DNA of 64,000 nt from Burkholderiales bacterium (GTDB lineage: Bacteria > Pseudomonadota > Gammaproteobacteria > Burkholderiales > Usitatibacteraceae): the NCBI GenBank assembly GCA_019634955.1, contig JAHCAK010000022.1, forward strand, positions 1-64,000. Direction: 5' to 3'. The notes beneath the pieces were generated by a model, which made no database searches, was not told the DNA's origin, and worked only from the letters and a program-made list of their open reading frames with translations. Shown here in pieces: positions 25,877-35,752 of the stretch; position 1 is the first letter of the stretch; every line of letters starts with the position of its first letter. A program made the position numbers and the translations under genes.

Positions 25877-26896
25877 ATGGCGCCGGTCGACCTGAGGAGC
25901 GACACCGTCACGCGCCCCACGCCCGCCATGCGCGAGGCGATGGCGCGTGCCGAGGTGGGCGACGACGTCTTCGGCGACGATCCCACGGTGCGCGCGCTGG
26001 AGGAGCGCGCGGCGGCGATGTTCGGGCTGGAGGCCGGGCTCCTCTTCCCCTCCGGCACGCAGTCCAACCTCGCGGCCCTCATGGCGCACTGCGCGCGTGG
26101 CGAGGAGGTGATCCTGGGCCAGGACGCGCACACCTACAGGTACGAGGGCGGCGGCGCGGCGGTGCTGGGGTCGATCCAGCCGCAGCCGATCGCCAACGAG
26201 CCCGACGGCACCCTTGACCTCGACAGGATCGCCGCAGCCGTGAAACCGGACGACCCGCACTTCGCCATCACGCGGCTCCTCGCGCTGGAGAACACCATCG
26301 GCGGCAAGGTGATCGGCCGCGACTACCTCGCAAGGGCGGTGACGCTCGCCTGGAAGAAGGGCCTCTCGACCCACCTCGACGGCGCGCGCATCTTCAACGC
26401 CGCGGTGAAGCTCGGCATGCCCGTGGACCAGCTCTGCGCGGGCTTCGATACCGTGTCCGTGTGCCTGTCGAAGGGCCTGGGCGCGCCGGCGGGAACGGTG
26501 CTGGTGGGGCACCCGGGCCTCATCGCCCGGGCGCGCCGCATCCGCAAGATGCTGGGCGGCGGGATGCGGCAGGCGGGGATCCTCGCGGCCGCGGGCCTGC
26601 ACGCACTCGAGCACCATGTCGCGCGGCTGGCGGACGACCATGCCAACGCCGGGCGGCTGGCCAAGGGGCTCGGGGATGCGGGGTGGGAGGTCGAGGCCCC
26701 GCAGACCAACATGGTGTTCGTGCGGGTGGATCGCGAGCGGTGCGAGGCGCTTCAGGCACACCTGGCGGCCGCGGGCGTCACCGCGATCGTCACGCCGCGC
26801 ACGCGGCTCGTCACGCACCTCGACGTGGATGCGGCCGGCGTCGACCGCGCCGTGGCGGCCTTCGCCGCCTTCGGCCGGCCCGCTGCGGCGGCCTAG
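25877..26896 (+). CDS. ltaE: Low-specificity L-threonine aldolase
   Basis: 339 residues; cleaves L-threonine or allo-threonine to glycine and acetaldehyde. The N-terminal LRSDTVTRPTPAMREAM and GDDVFGDDPTV are family markers, and VSVCLSKGLGAPAG contains the PLP lysine. It begins 10 bases after korB and may be read through from it, though no functional link is evident. Its 3' end overlaps the convergent PhoH-type gene by 4 bases. Confidence 0.9.
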   Translation: MAPVDLRSDTVTRPTPAMREAMARAEVGDDVFGDDPTVRALEERAAAMFGLEAGLLFPSGTQSNLAALMAHCARGEEVILGQDAHTYRYEGGGAAVLGSIQPQPIANEPDGTLDLDRIAAAVKPDDPHFAITRLLALENTIGGKVIGRDYLARAVTLAWKKGLSTHLDGARIFNAAVKLGMPVDQLCAGFDTVSVCLSKGLGAPAGTVLVGHPGLIARARRIRKMLGGGMRQAGILAAAGLHALEHHVARLADDHANAGRLAKGLGDAGWEVEAPQTNMVFVRVDRERCEALQAHLAAAGVTAIVTPRTRLVTHLDVDAAGVDRAVAAFAAFGRPAAAA

Positions 26897-28410
26897 AGCA
26901 CCTCGGAGGCGTGGTCCGCCAGCCGCGAGCGCTCGCCGCGCGCGAGCGTGATGTGCCCGCTGTGGCTCCAGCCCTTGAAGCGGTCGACGACGTAGGTGAG
27001 GCCCGACGACCCCTCGGTGAGGTAGGGCGTGTCGATCTGGGCGATGTTGCCCAGGCACACGACCTTCGTCCCCGGCCCCGCGCGCGTGATGAGCGTCTTC
27101 ATCTGCTTGGGCGTGAGGTTCTGCGCCTCGTCGATGATGAGGTACTTGTTGATGAAGGTGCGCCCGCGCATGAAGTTCAGGCTCTTCACCTTGATGCGGC
27201 TCCTGATCAGGTCGGCGGTGGCCGCGCGCCCCCAGTCGCCCGCCTCGTCGTCGGTCTTCATGAGGACGTCGAGGTTGTCCTCGAGCGCGCCCATCCAGGG
27301 CGTCATCTTCTCCTCCTCGGTGCCCGGGAGGAAGCCGATGTCCTCGCCCACGGGCACGGTGACCCGCGTCATGATGATCTCGCTGTAGACCTTGTGCTCG
27401 AGCGTCTGCATGAGGCCGGAGGCGAGCGTGAGGAGGGTCTTGCCGGTCCCGGCCTGGCCCAGCAGGGTCACGAAGTCGACCTCCGGGTCCATGAGGAGGT
27501 TCAGGGCGAAGTTCTGCTCGCGGTTGCGGGAGGTGATCCCCCAGACGTTGTTCTTGTGGTGCGAGTAGTCCTTCAGCGTCTGCAGGGTCGCGACCTTGCC
27601 CTTCACGTCCCGCACGATCGCGTAGAAGGGCCGGTCGCCCTCCTGGAAGACGAACTGGTTCACGAGCATCGCGGGGCAGAGCGGCCCCTTCACGCGGTAC
27701 ATCGTGCGGCCGTGCTCCTGCCAGCTCTCGACGTCCTTGCCGTGGCGGTCCCAGAAGTCGGCGGGCAGGTCGAGCATCCCGGTGTAGAGGAGGTCGGTGT
27801 CCTCGAGCACCTTGTCGTTGAAGTAGTCCTCGGCCGGCAGGCCCACCGCATGCGCCTTGATGCGCATGTTGATGTCCTTGGACACGAGCACGACCTGCCG
27901 CTTGGGGTAGCGCTGCTTCAGGTGCATCGCCACGCCCAGGATCACGTTGTCGGCCTTCTGGGAGGCGACCGACTCGGGGATCTCGGCGGAGACGGCGTGC
28001 GTCTGCAGGAACAGGCGGCCTAGCGCCTCGCCGTGCGTCTTGCCCTTGAGCGCGTAGCCCGACTCGATGTCGCCCGCGCCGGAGGAGACGATCTCGTCGA
28101 GGAAGCGGCTCGCCTGGCGGGCGTTCCTCGCGACCTCGCTCATGCCCTTCTTGTTGTCGTCGAGTTCCTCGAGCGTGACCATCGGCAGGTACACGTCGTG
28201 CTCCTCGAACCGGAAGAGGCTCGTGGGGTCGTGCATGAGGACGTTGGTGTCGAGGACGAAGAGCTTCACGGCGGCCGAGCGCCGTGCCGGCTTCGCCCCG
28301 GCGTGGCTGTCGCGCTTGCGGTGCATGGGGGCCTCCGCGGATTCCGGGGCAGGGGACGACGCCTCGCCTTCCCCGGAGGAGGGCGAGTCACGCAGGTTGT
28401 CGTTGGGCAT
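26893..28410 (-). CDS. PIN domain-PhoH ATPase fusion (PhoH2 type)
   Basis: 505 residues. A variable Ser/Ala/Glu-rich leader (1-45) precedes a PIN domain (VLDTNVLMHDP, with further acidic positions such as EELDDNKKG and DNVILGVA) and a C-terminal PhoH ATPase with Walker A LGQAGTGKTLL and Walker B YLIIDEAQNLTPKQ. PhoH2 proteins are RNA helicase/ribonucleases. It stands alone without the small antitoxin-like phoAT gene seen in actinobacteria. It lies 37 bases downstream of a peroxiredoxin gene in the same direction. Confidence 0.9.
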   Translation of the reverse strand: MPNDNLRDSPSSGEGEASSPAPESAEAPMHRKRDSHAGAKPARRSAAVKLFVLDTNVLMHDPTSLFRFEEHDVYLPMVTLEELDDNKKGMSEVARNARQASRFLDEIVSSGAGDIESGYALKGKTHGEALGRLFLQTHAVSAEIPESVASQKADNVILGVAMHLKQRYPKRQVVLVSKDINMRIKAHAVGLPAEDYFNDKVLEDTDLLYTGMLDLPADFWDRHGKDVESWQEHGRTMYRVKGPLCPAMLVNQFVFQEGDRPFYAIVRDVKGKVATLQTLKDYSHHKNNVWGITSRNREQNFALNLLMDPEVDFVTLLGQAGTGKTLLTLASGLMQTLEHKVYSEIIMTRVTVPVGEDIGFLPGTEEEKMTPWMGALEDNLDVLMKTDDEAGDWGRAATADLIRSRIKVKSLNFMRGRTFINKYLIIDEAQNLTPKQMKTLITRAGPGTKVVCLGNIAQIDTPYLTEGSSGLTYVVDRFKGWSHSGHITLARGERSRLADHASEVL

Positions 28411-28447
28411 CAGGCAGGGGCGCCAGGGGTGGGAAGTCGGCGGGCAG

Positions 28448-28906
28448 TCAGGCGGACTTCGCGAATTCGAGCACTTCCGCCGCGTGCCCGGCCACCTTCA
28501 GGCCGCGCCACTCCCGGGCGATGCGGCCTTCCCGGTCGATCGCGAAGGTGCTTCGCTCGATGCCGCGCACCTGCTTGCCGTACATGTTCTTCATCTTGAT
28601 GACGCCGAAGATCGCGCACGCCTTCTCCTCGGCGTCCGACAGGAGCTCGAAGGGGAAGCCGAACTTCGCCTTGAACCTCTCGTGGGAGGCGAGCGAGTCG
28701 CGCGAGACGCCGAAGACGGCCCAGCCGGCCTTTGCGAAGTCCGCGTGCAGGTCGCGGAACTGCAGGCTCTCGTCCGTGCAGCCGGGCGTGTTGTCCTTGG
28801 GGTAGAAGTAGAGGATGAGCGGGTGGCCCTTGAAGGCCGAGAGCCGGAACAGCTGGTTGCCTGTGGCGGGTAGCTCGAAATCCGGGACTGCCTTGCGTTC
28901 GCTCAT
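28448..28906 (-). CDS. bcp: Bcp/PrxQ-type peroxiredoxin lacking the usual resolving cysteine
   Basis: 152 residues starting MSERKAVPDFELPATG at 28906; the 17-residue upstream extension in frame looks non-conserved. The peroxidatic Cys is in YPKDNTPGCTDES. Many Bcp proteins have the resolving Cys five residues later, but that position here is part of SLQF, so the enzyme would be one-Cys type or use another partner; the only other candidate Cys is in EEKACAIFGV. It reduces peroxides with thioredoxin-type donors. Likely cotranscribed with the PhoH gene downstream. Confidence 0.85.
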   Translation of the reverse strand: MSERKAVPDFELPATGNQLFRLSAFKGHPLILYFYPKDNTPGCTDESLQFRDLHADFAKAGWAVFGVSRDSLASHERFKAKFGFPFELLSDAEEKACAIFGVIKMKNMYGKQVRGIERSTFAIDREGRIAREWRGLKVAGHAAEVLEFAKSA

Positions 28907-28966
28907 CCAGGGGGTCCAAGGGGTTGACCGCGACCTATGGTGGCCAAGTTCCTTCAAAAACGCAAG

Positions 28967-29884
28967 CTATGGCGTTGAAGGCGAAGGGAGAAAGGCCGGG
29001 CCCTGGAGGGCGAGCGTGCCGCTGCGGCCGGGGACCTCCCCGTCGGCCACCGTGTGCAGGGGCAGGGCGGCCAGGTCGAGCCCCGAGAAAAGGCCGCGCA
29101 TCGCGACGAGCTCGTAGCCCTGCGCCTTCCAGCCTTCCAGCAGGCGCTCGAAGGCCGGCGCGAGCTTCATGCCCTCCAGCTCGGCGTGCAGGGTGAAGAC
29201 ATGGTCCCGCGGCTCGCGCGTGCGCTCGAGGATGGCGTCGGCCACGGTCGCCTCCGTGACGCCGTCGAGCCCCACGAGCTCGTCCAGCGTCGGGAGCGTC
29301 GTCGGCAGCTGAGGGCAGGCGATGATCTCGGCGCGGTGCACGGGGAGGAAGGGGTGCGTGCCGCGCGTGTCCGAGCAGTAGGCGAAGCCGAAACGCTGGG
29401 TGCGGCGGTACGCGTGCACGTTCATCTGCCAGCCCGCCGCGCCGTGCACCCTGGGATCCTCGCCGAACACTTCCACGAAGCGGTTGCGCGCGAGCGCCAT
29501 CTGGAAGTCGGTCCAGGCCTCGCCGGCGGCGCCGACGCCGTCCTGCCACTTCACGTGGTCCCAGGCGTGGATCCCGACCTCGAAGCCCGCATCCCGCACG
29601 CCGCGCAGGATCGCCGCGCAGCGCCGGCCGATGTCCGGTCCGGGCAGGAGCGTCCCGTAGAGGAGGGTCCGGATGCCGTAGTGCGACACCACCGAGGTGC
29701 GGCCGACCTTGCCGAGGAACCCGGGCCGGAAGACGCGCGTGATGGCGCGCCCCGTGTGGTCGGGCCCGAGGCTGAAGAGGAAGGTGGCGCCGGCGCCGTG
29801 GCGGCCGAGCATCTCCACCAGCCGGGGAACGCCCTCGCGGGTGCCGCGGCAGGTGTCGACGTCGATCTTGAGGGCGAGCTTCAC
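28967..29884 (-). CDS. arnD: ArnD-like polysaccharide deacetylase/deformylase
   Basis: 305 residues from GTG at 29884 (VKLALKIDVDTCRGTREG), which aligns with the known ArnD start; an ATG at 29920 would add 12 unrelated residues. The metal site is suggested by KIDVDTCRGT and EVGIHAWDHVKWQ, and the region TFLFSLGPDHTGRAI fits the NodB fold. ArnD removes the formyl group from undecaprenyl-phosphate-Ara4FN during lipid A modification that lowers polymyxin binding. No other arn gene is in the window, so substrate assignment is by resemblance only. Confidence 0.8.
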   Translation of the reverse strand: MKLALKIDVDTCRGTREGVPRLVEMLGRHGAGATFLFSLGPDHTGRAITRVFRPGFLGKVGRTSVVSHYGIRTLLYGTLLPGPDIGRRCAAILRGVRDAGFEVGIHAWDHVKWQDGVGAAGEAWTDFQMALARNRFVEVFGEDPRVHGAAGWQMNVHAYRRTQRFGFAYCSDTRGTHPFLPVHRAEIIACPQLPTTLPTLDELVGLDGVTEATVADAILERTREPRDHVFTLHAELEGMKLAPAFERLLEGWKAQGYELVAMRGLFSGLDLAALPLHTVADGEVPGRSGTLALQGPAFLPSPSTP

Positions 29885-29903
29885 GGCGGGGCGGGAGGCA
29901 AAA

Positions 29904-29927
29904 GGCGCGCATGCTAGCATACGCGCC
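29904..29927. promoter_or_regulatory. 24-bp palindrome between divergent arnD and truncated haemoglobin genes
   Basis: GGCGCG and CGCGCC flank ATGCTAGCAT, with one mismatched pair. It contains TAGCAT on the plus strand and TATGCT on the minus strand, which could act as divergent -10 elements. It lies 20 bases from the arnD GTG and 31 bases before the haemoglobin ATG, so a dimeric regulator bound here could affect both genes. Confidence 0.4.
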
Positions 29928-29958
29928 CCCTGCGGCCGGCCCGCACGATCGAACCGCG

Positions 29959-30375
29959 ATGAACACCCCCACCGACGACGCGCCGTACGCCGGCCCGACC
30001 CCCTACGAGCTGCTCGGCGGCGAGGCCGGCGTGAGGAGCCTCGTGGATCGCTTCTACGACCTCATGGACCTCGAGGCCGCCTACGCCGGGATCCGCCGCA
30101 TGCACCCGCCCGCGCTGGACGAGTCGCGCGACAAGCTCTTCTGGTTCCTCTCCGGCTGGCTGGGCGGGCCGCCGCTCTTCGCGCAGAAGAAGGGCCATCC
30201 GATGCTGCGCGCGCGCCACCTCGCGTTCGCCATCGGCGTCGCCGAGCGCGACCAGTGGCTCGCCTGCATGCGCCAGGCGATGGAGGAGGAGGGCGTGGAC
30301 GAGGGGCTGCGGAAGGTGCTCGCGGAGGCCTTCTTCGGCACGGCCGACTGGATGCGCAACCGGGCGGAGAAGTAG
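29959..30375 (+). CDS. Group II truncated haemoglobin
   Basis: 138 residues from ATG at 29959 (an upstream in-frame ATG at 29911 lies inside the palindrome and is unlikely). PYELLGGEAGVRSLVDRFYDLM, the FWFLSGWLGGPPLF segment, MLRARHLAFAIG with the proximal His and ERDQWLACMRQAM with the Trp at the G8 position mark group II (GlbO/YjbI). Such proteins bind O2 or NO in the cytoplasm. In an organism with nirS it could scavenge nitric oxide. No neighbouring partner reductase is seen. Confidence 0.88.
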   Translation: MNTPTDDAPYAGPTPYELLGGEAGVRSLVDRFYDLMDLEAAYAGIRRMHPPALDESRDKLFWFLSGWLGGPPLFAQKKGHPMLRARHLAFAIGVAERDQWLACMRQAMEEEGVDEGLRKVLAEAFFGTADWMRNRAEK

Positions 30376-30497
30376 GAAGCGGGGGCGCCAGTCCCCGGCA
30401 GCTGCGCATCGGCGCATCATGTCGCTATCGCGTTCGTCACCTTGGCATGCTAAACTGCTGAATTTCCTGCGATTTTGATCGCAGCCCAAGGACCCCC

Positions 30498-32318
<1,821 letters not shown>

Positions 32319-32326
32319 CCGGGGCC

Positions 32327-33553
32327 TTGGACGCCGCGATCCTCCTTCTCGCCGCCGTCGCCGCGCTGGCCGCGGTGGGCGCGCTCGTGGTCGCGGCGCG
32401 GCTCGCCCGCCGCGTGGAGGGCCTGCCCGAGGCGGTCGCCGGCGACCGCGAGGCGCACCACCGCGCCGTCCTCACGGACCTCGCGAGCGGACTCGCGGAT
32501 TCCGCCGACCGCCTCGCCTCGCGCCAGAGCGAGGAGGGCGACCGCCTGCGCCGCGCCGTCGGCGACGAGCTCGCCCGCAACCGCGAGCAGCTGCAGGCCT
32601 TCGAGCGCGCGCTGCAGGAGAAGGTCGATGCGCGCCTGGCCGAGATCGGCGGCAAGGTGAACGAGCGCCTCGACGAGGGGTTCCGGCGCACCAACGAGAC
32701 GTTCGTGAGCGTGATGACGCGCCTGCAGACGATCGACGACGCGCAGAAGAAGATCGACCTGCTCACCACGAACGTGGTGAGCCTGCACAACCTGCTCGGC
32801 AGCAAGAGCTCGCGCGGCGCCTTCGGCGAGCGCCAGCTCGAGGACATCGTGAAGAACGTGCTCCCCGAGGCCGCCTTCGAGTTCCAGTACCAGTTCCCCA
32901 CCGAGGGCAACGTCCGCGCCGACTGCGTGCTGAAGCTTCCCCCGCCCACCGGGCTCGTCGCCATCGACTCCAAGTTCCCGCTGGAGAACTACGAGCGCAT
33001 GACGGCCGACGCCACGGACAAGGAGGCGCGCACGACCTTCAAGTACGACGTGCGCCGCCACGTCGACGCCATCGCGGAGAAGTACATCATCCCCGGCGTC
33101 ACGAGCGACGGCGCGGTGATGTTCGTGCCGGCCGAGTCCGTCTTCGCGGAGATCCACGCCCACCACCGCGACCTCGTGGAGCACGCCATGGCGCGGCGCG
33201 TGTGGATCGTCTCGCCCACGACGCTCATGGCGATCCTCAATACCGCGCGCGCCGTGCTGAAGGACGTGGAGACGCGCAAGCAGATCCACATCATCAAGGA
33301 CGAGCTGGGCAAGCTCGGCAAGGACTTCGGCCGCTTCGACGAGCGCATGAGGAAGCTCGCCGACCACATCCGCCAGGCGCACGAGGACGCGGGCCAGGTG
33401 CAGATCTCCAGCCGCAAGATCAGCGAGCGGTTCGCGGCCATCGAGCGGGCGGAGCTGCCCGGCGGCGACACGGCGCCGGCGATCGGCCCGGAGGCGGCGG
33501 CCGCCCCCGAGCCCGGCCCCCCGCAGCTCAGCGTGGTGCCGAAGCCGGACTAG
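32327..33553 (+). CDS. rmuC: DNA recombination protein RmuC
   Basis: 408 residues if TTG at 32327 is the start; this places a membrane anchor (AAILLLAAVAALAAVGALVV) first, as in RmuC, and no ATG or GTG lies closer. A coiled-coil region (about 45-150) precedes the conserved nuclease-like core (GSKSSRGAFGERQLEDIV, VAIDSKFPLENYERM, VWIVSPTTLMAILNT). RmuC limits recombination at inverted repeats. The start lies 8 bases after typA, and the 3' end overlaps the convergent histidine kinase gene by 26 bases. Confidence 0.9.
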   Translation: MDAAILLLAAVAALAAVGALVVAARLARRVEGLPEAVAGDREAHHRAVLTDLASGLADSADRLASRQSEEGDRLRRAVGDELARNREQLQAFERALQEKVDARLAEIGGKVNERLDEGFRRTNETFVSVMTRLQTIDDAQKKIDLLTTNVVSLHNLLGSKSSRGAFGERQLEDIVKNVLPEAAFEFQYQFPTEGNVRADCVLKLPPPTGLVAIDSKFPLENYERMTADATDKEARTTFKYDVRRHVDAIAEKYIIPGVTSDGAVMFVPAESVFAEIHAHHRDLVEHAMARRVWIVSPTTLMAILNTARAVLKDVETRKQIHIIKDELGKLGKDFGRFDERMRKLADHIRQAHEDAGQVQISSRKISERFAAIERAELPGGDTAPAIGPEAAAAPEPGPPQLSVVPKPD

Positions 33554-34952
33554 CCGGCGGCGGGAAGCGCACCCGCACCCGCAGCCCCGCGCCGCCGGCG
33601 CCGTCCCCCAGCTCGATCTCCGCGCCGTGCGCGCGCGCGATGTCGCGCACGATCGAGAGCCCCAGCCCAACGCCCGGCTGCTTGCTCGAGGCGAGGCGGT
33701 GGAAGGGGTCGAAGATGCGCTCGCGATCAGCGGCGGCCACCCCCTCGCCGCTGTCTTCGACCTCGATGGCGGGCGCCTCCCCGGGCGCGGAGAGCCGCAC
33801 GGCGACGCGCCCGCCTTCCGGGGTGTAGCGGATGGCGTTGTCCACGAGGTTCTTCACCAGCTCGCCCATGAGCGTCGCGTCGCCGCGCAGGGGCACGGGG
33901 TGCTCGCCCTCGAAGGCGAGGTCGATCGACTTGGCGACCGCCCCGGGGGCGAGCTCCAGGCAGGCCTCGCGAGCGACGGCGGCGAGGTCGAGGCCGGAGA
34001 AGACCGGGGTGGCGATGCCGTGCTGCGCCCGGGCGCGGGTGAGAAGCTGGTTGGCGAGGTGGATGGTGTCGCCGACGGCTGCGTCCATGGCGGCCAGCGT
34101 CTCGCGCAGCCGCGCCGGATCCTCCTCGCGAAGCGCGAGCCCCGCCTGCGTGCGCAGCACCGCGAGCGGCGTGCGCAGCTGGTGGGACGCGTCGGCGATG
34201 AAGCGCTCCTGGCGGTCGAGCGTTCCCTTGAGCCGGCCCATGTAGTCGTTCATGCCGGCCACGAGCGCCCCCACCTCGCGCGGCGCGCCGGCCGGGTCGA
34301 TGGGGGAAAGGTCACCCGCGGCGCGCGCGTCCAGCCCCGCCCGCAGCCGCCCGAGGGGCTTCAGCGCCACGCGCACGACCACCACGATCACCAGTGCCGC
34401 GAGCGCCACCAGCAGGAGCTGGCGCGCGAGCGTGTCGGCGAGCAGGCGCCGCGTGAGCGTCTCGCGCGAGGCGAGGGTCTCCGCCACCTGCACGAGCGCC
34501 ATGCCGCGCGGTCGCTCGTCGTACACGGGCTGGTGCAGGGCCACCACGCGCACCGCCTCGCCCCGGTAGCTGTCGTCGTAGAAATGCGCGAGGGCGAAGT
34601 AGTCCTGCGACCTCGGCACGCCCGGCGGCGGCGCCGGCAGGTCGTCCCACCCGGAGACGAAGTCGCCCTCCAGCCCGCCGACGCGGTAGTAGACGCGGCC
34701 GCGCAGGTCGGACTCGAAGAAGTCGAGCGCGATGTAGGGCACCTCGACGGCCACCCGGCCGCCGCGGAACTCGACCCGGTCGGCGACGGCGCGCGCCACG
34801 GCGAGGAGGGAGCGGTCGTAGGCGGCGTTCACCGCCTCCAGCGCCGTCCGGTAGGCGCTCACGGAGTTCACCGCGACCAGCAGGATGAGGGCCGGGATGA
34901 GCCACCCCAGCAGGCGCGTCTGGAGCCCCGCGGCCGGGCGCGCGCCGCTCAC
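33528..34952 (-). CDS. tctE: TctE-like sensor histidine kinase
   Basis: 474 residues from GTG at 34952, overlapping the response-regulator stop. Two membrane helices (about 12-32 and 160-182) enclose a periplasmic 2CSK_N-type sensor region. HAMP-like sequence, HisKA (FIADASHQLRTPLAVLRTQ, phospho-His in SHQLR) and an ATPase domain with N box (LVKNLVDNAIRYTPEGG), G1 (EVEDSGEGV) and G2 (GVGLGLSIV) follow. The neighbouring divergent tctCBA operon indicates it senses a tricarboxylate or similar acid. Confidence 0.9.
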   Translation of the reverse strand: MSGARPAAGLQTRLLGWLIPALILLVAVNSVSAYRTALEAVNAAYDRSLLAVARAVADRVEFRGGRVAVEVPYIALDFFESDLRGRVYYRVGGLEGDFVSGWDDLPAPPPGVPRSQDYFALAHFYDDSYRGEAVRVVALHQPVYDERPRGMALVQVAETLASRETLTRRLLADTLARQLLLVALAALVIVVVVRVALKPLGRLRAGLDARAAGDLSPIDPAGAPREVGALVAGMNDYMGRLKGTLDRQERFIADASHQLRTPLAVLRTQAGLALREEDPARLRETLAAMDAAVGDTIHLANQLLTRARAQHGIATPVFSGLDLAAVAREACLELAPGAVAKSIDLAFEGEHPVPLRGDATLMGELVKNLVDNAIRYTPEGGRVAVRLSAPGEAPAIEVEDSGEGVAAADRERIFDPFHRLASSKQPGVGLGLSIVRDIARAHGAEIELGDGAGGAGLRVRVRFPPPASPASAPR

Positions 34953-35620
34953 GGCCTCGCTTCCTCGAGCAGGTAGCCCAGGCCGCGAAGCGTGACGATC
35001 CGCACGCGCGACCCGGCGAGCTTGCGCCGCAACCGGTGCACGTAGACCTCGATCGCGTCCGGCCGGGAGTCGCTCTCCAGCGTGAACAGGCGCTCGTGCA
35101 GGTGGTCCTTCGCCACGGCCTTGCCCGCGCGCAGGACGAGGGACTCGAGGACGGCGAACTCCCGTGGCGTGAGGGCGAGCCGCTCGCCGGCCAGCTCGAA
35201 GGCGCGGCCTGCGGGGTCCAGGACCAGGTCGCCGCAGGCGGGGCGGTTGTCGCCGCCGGCCTGCGAGCGGCGCAGGAGCGCGCGCACGCGCGCCTCCAGC
35301 TCGTCGATCTCGAAGGGCTTGGCGAGGTAGTCGTCGGCGCCGAGGTCCAGGCCGCGGACGCGGTCCGACACCTCCGCGCGGGCCGTGACGATGAGCACCG
35401 GCGTCCGGTTGCCGCGGGCGCGCAGCCGGCGCAGCACCTCGAGCCCGTCCAGGCGCGCGAGCGAGAGGTCGAGTATCACGAGGTCGTAGCGCTCGGTGGC
35501 GAGCCGCGCGTCGGCGTCGGCGCCGTTGAGCGAGCGCTCGACCGTGTAGCGGGCCTTCTCCAGGGCCCGTCCCACCCACCTCGAGAGCTCGAGATGGTCC
35601 TCCACCAGCAGGATCCGCAA
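34949..35620 (-). CDS. tctD: TctD-like OmpR-family response regulator
   Basis: 223 residues from TTG at 35620, chosen because GGGGAGGGG sits 8 bases upstream and the protein then begins MRILLVEDH as in the family. Receiver domain: acidic pair in VEDH, phospho-Asp in LVILDLSLARLDG and Lys in YLAKPFEID. A winged-helix DNA-binding domain follows (LTPREFAVLESLVLRAG, VYVHRLRRKL). It is coupled to TctE (4-base overlap) and lies divergent from tctC, the expected target. Confidence 0.9.
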   Translation of the reverse strand: MRILLVEDHLELSRWVGRALEKARYTVERSLNGADADARLATERYDLVILDLSLARLDGLEVLRRLRARGNRTPVLIVTARAEVSDRVRGLDLGADDYLAKPFEIDELEARVRALLRRSQAGGDNRPACGDLVLDPAGRAFELAGERLALTPREFAVLESLVLRAGKAVAKDHLHERLFTLESDSRPDAIEVYVHRLRRKLAGSRVRIVTLRGLGYLLEEARP

Positions 35621-35641
35621 GGTTGCCCCTCCCCGGTGGCC

Positions 35642-35658
35642 GAAAGCCACTTGAAAGC
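35642..35658. promoter_or_regulatory. Tandem 11-bp direct repeat, candidate TctD operator
   Basis: GAAAGC occurs at 35642-35647 and again at 35653-35658, one helical turn apart, in the 132-base gap between tctD and tctC. OmpR-family regulators bind such head-to-tail repeats. TTGAAA (35651-35656) overlaps the second copy and pairs with CATTCT (35675-35680) at 18 bp as a weak promoter towards tctC. Confidence 0.45.
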
Positions 35659-35752
35659 TTCCGCGCCTATGCTCCATTCTCGCACCAGAGGGGCGCCCGG
35701 CCTTCGCCGGGAAGCTCCCGAGAACATTCGACCGAACCTCCGGAGGAATCCC

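Noticed and set aside
28967-29920. ATG at 29920 as arnD start
   Set aside because: The extra 12 residues do not fit the family and the codon lies within the intergenic palindrome; GTG at 29884 matches the ArnD N terminus.
35651-35673. TTGAAA with TATGCT as tctC promoter
   Set aside because: Spacing is only 11 bp; CATTCT at 18 bp is the better though weak partner.
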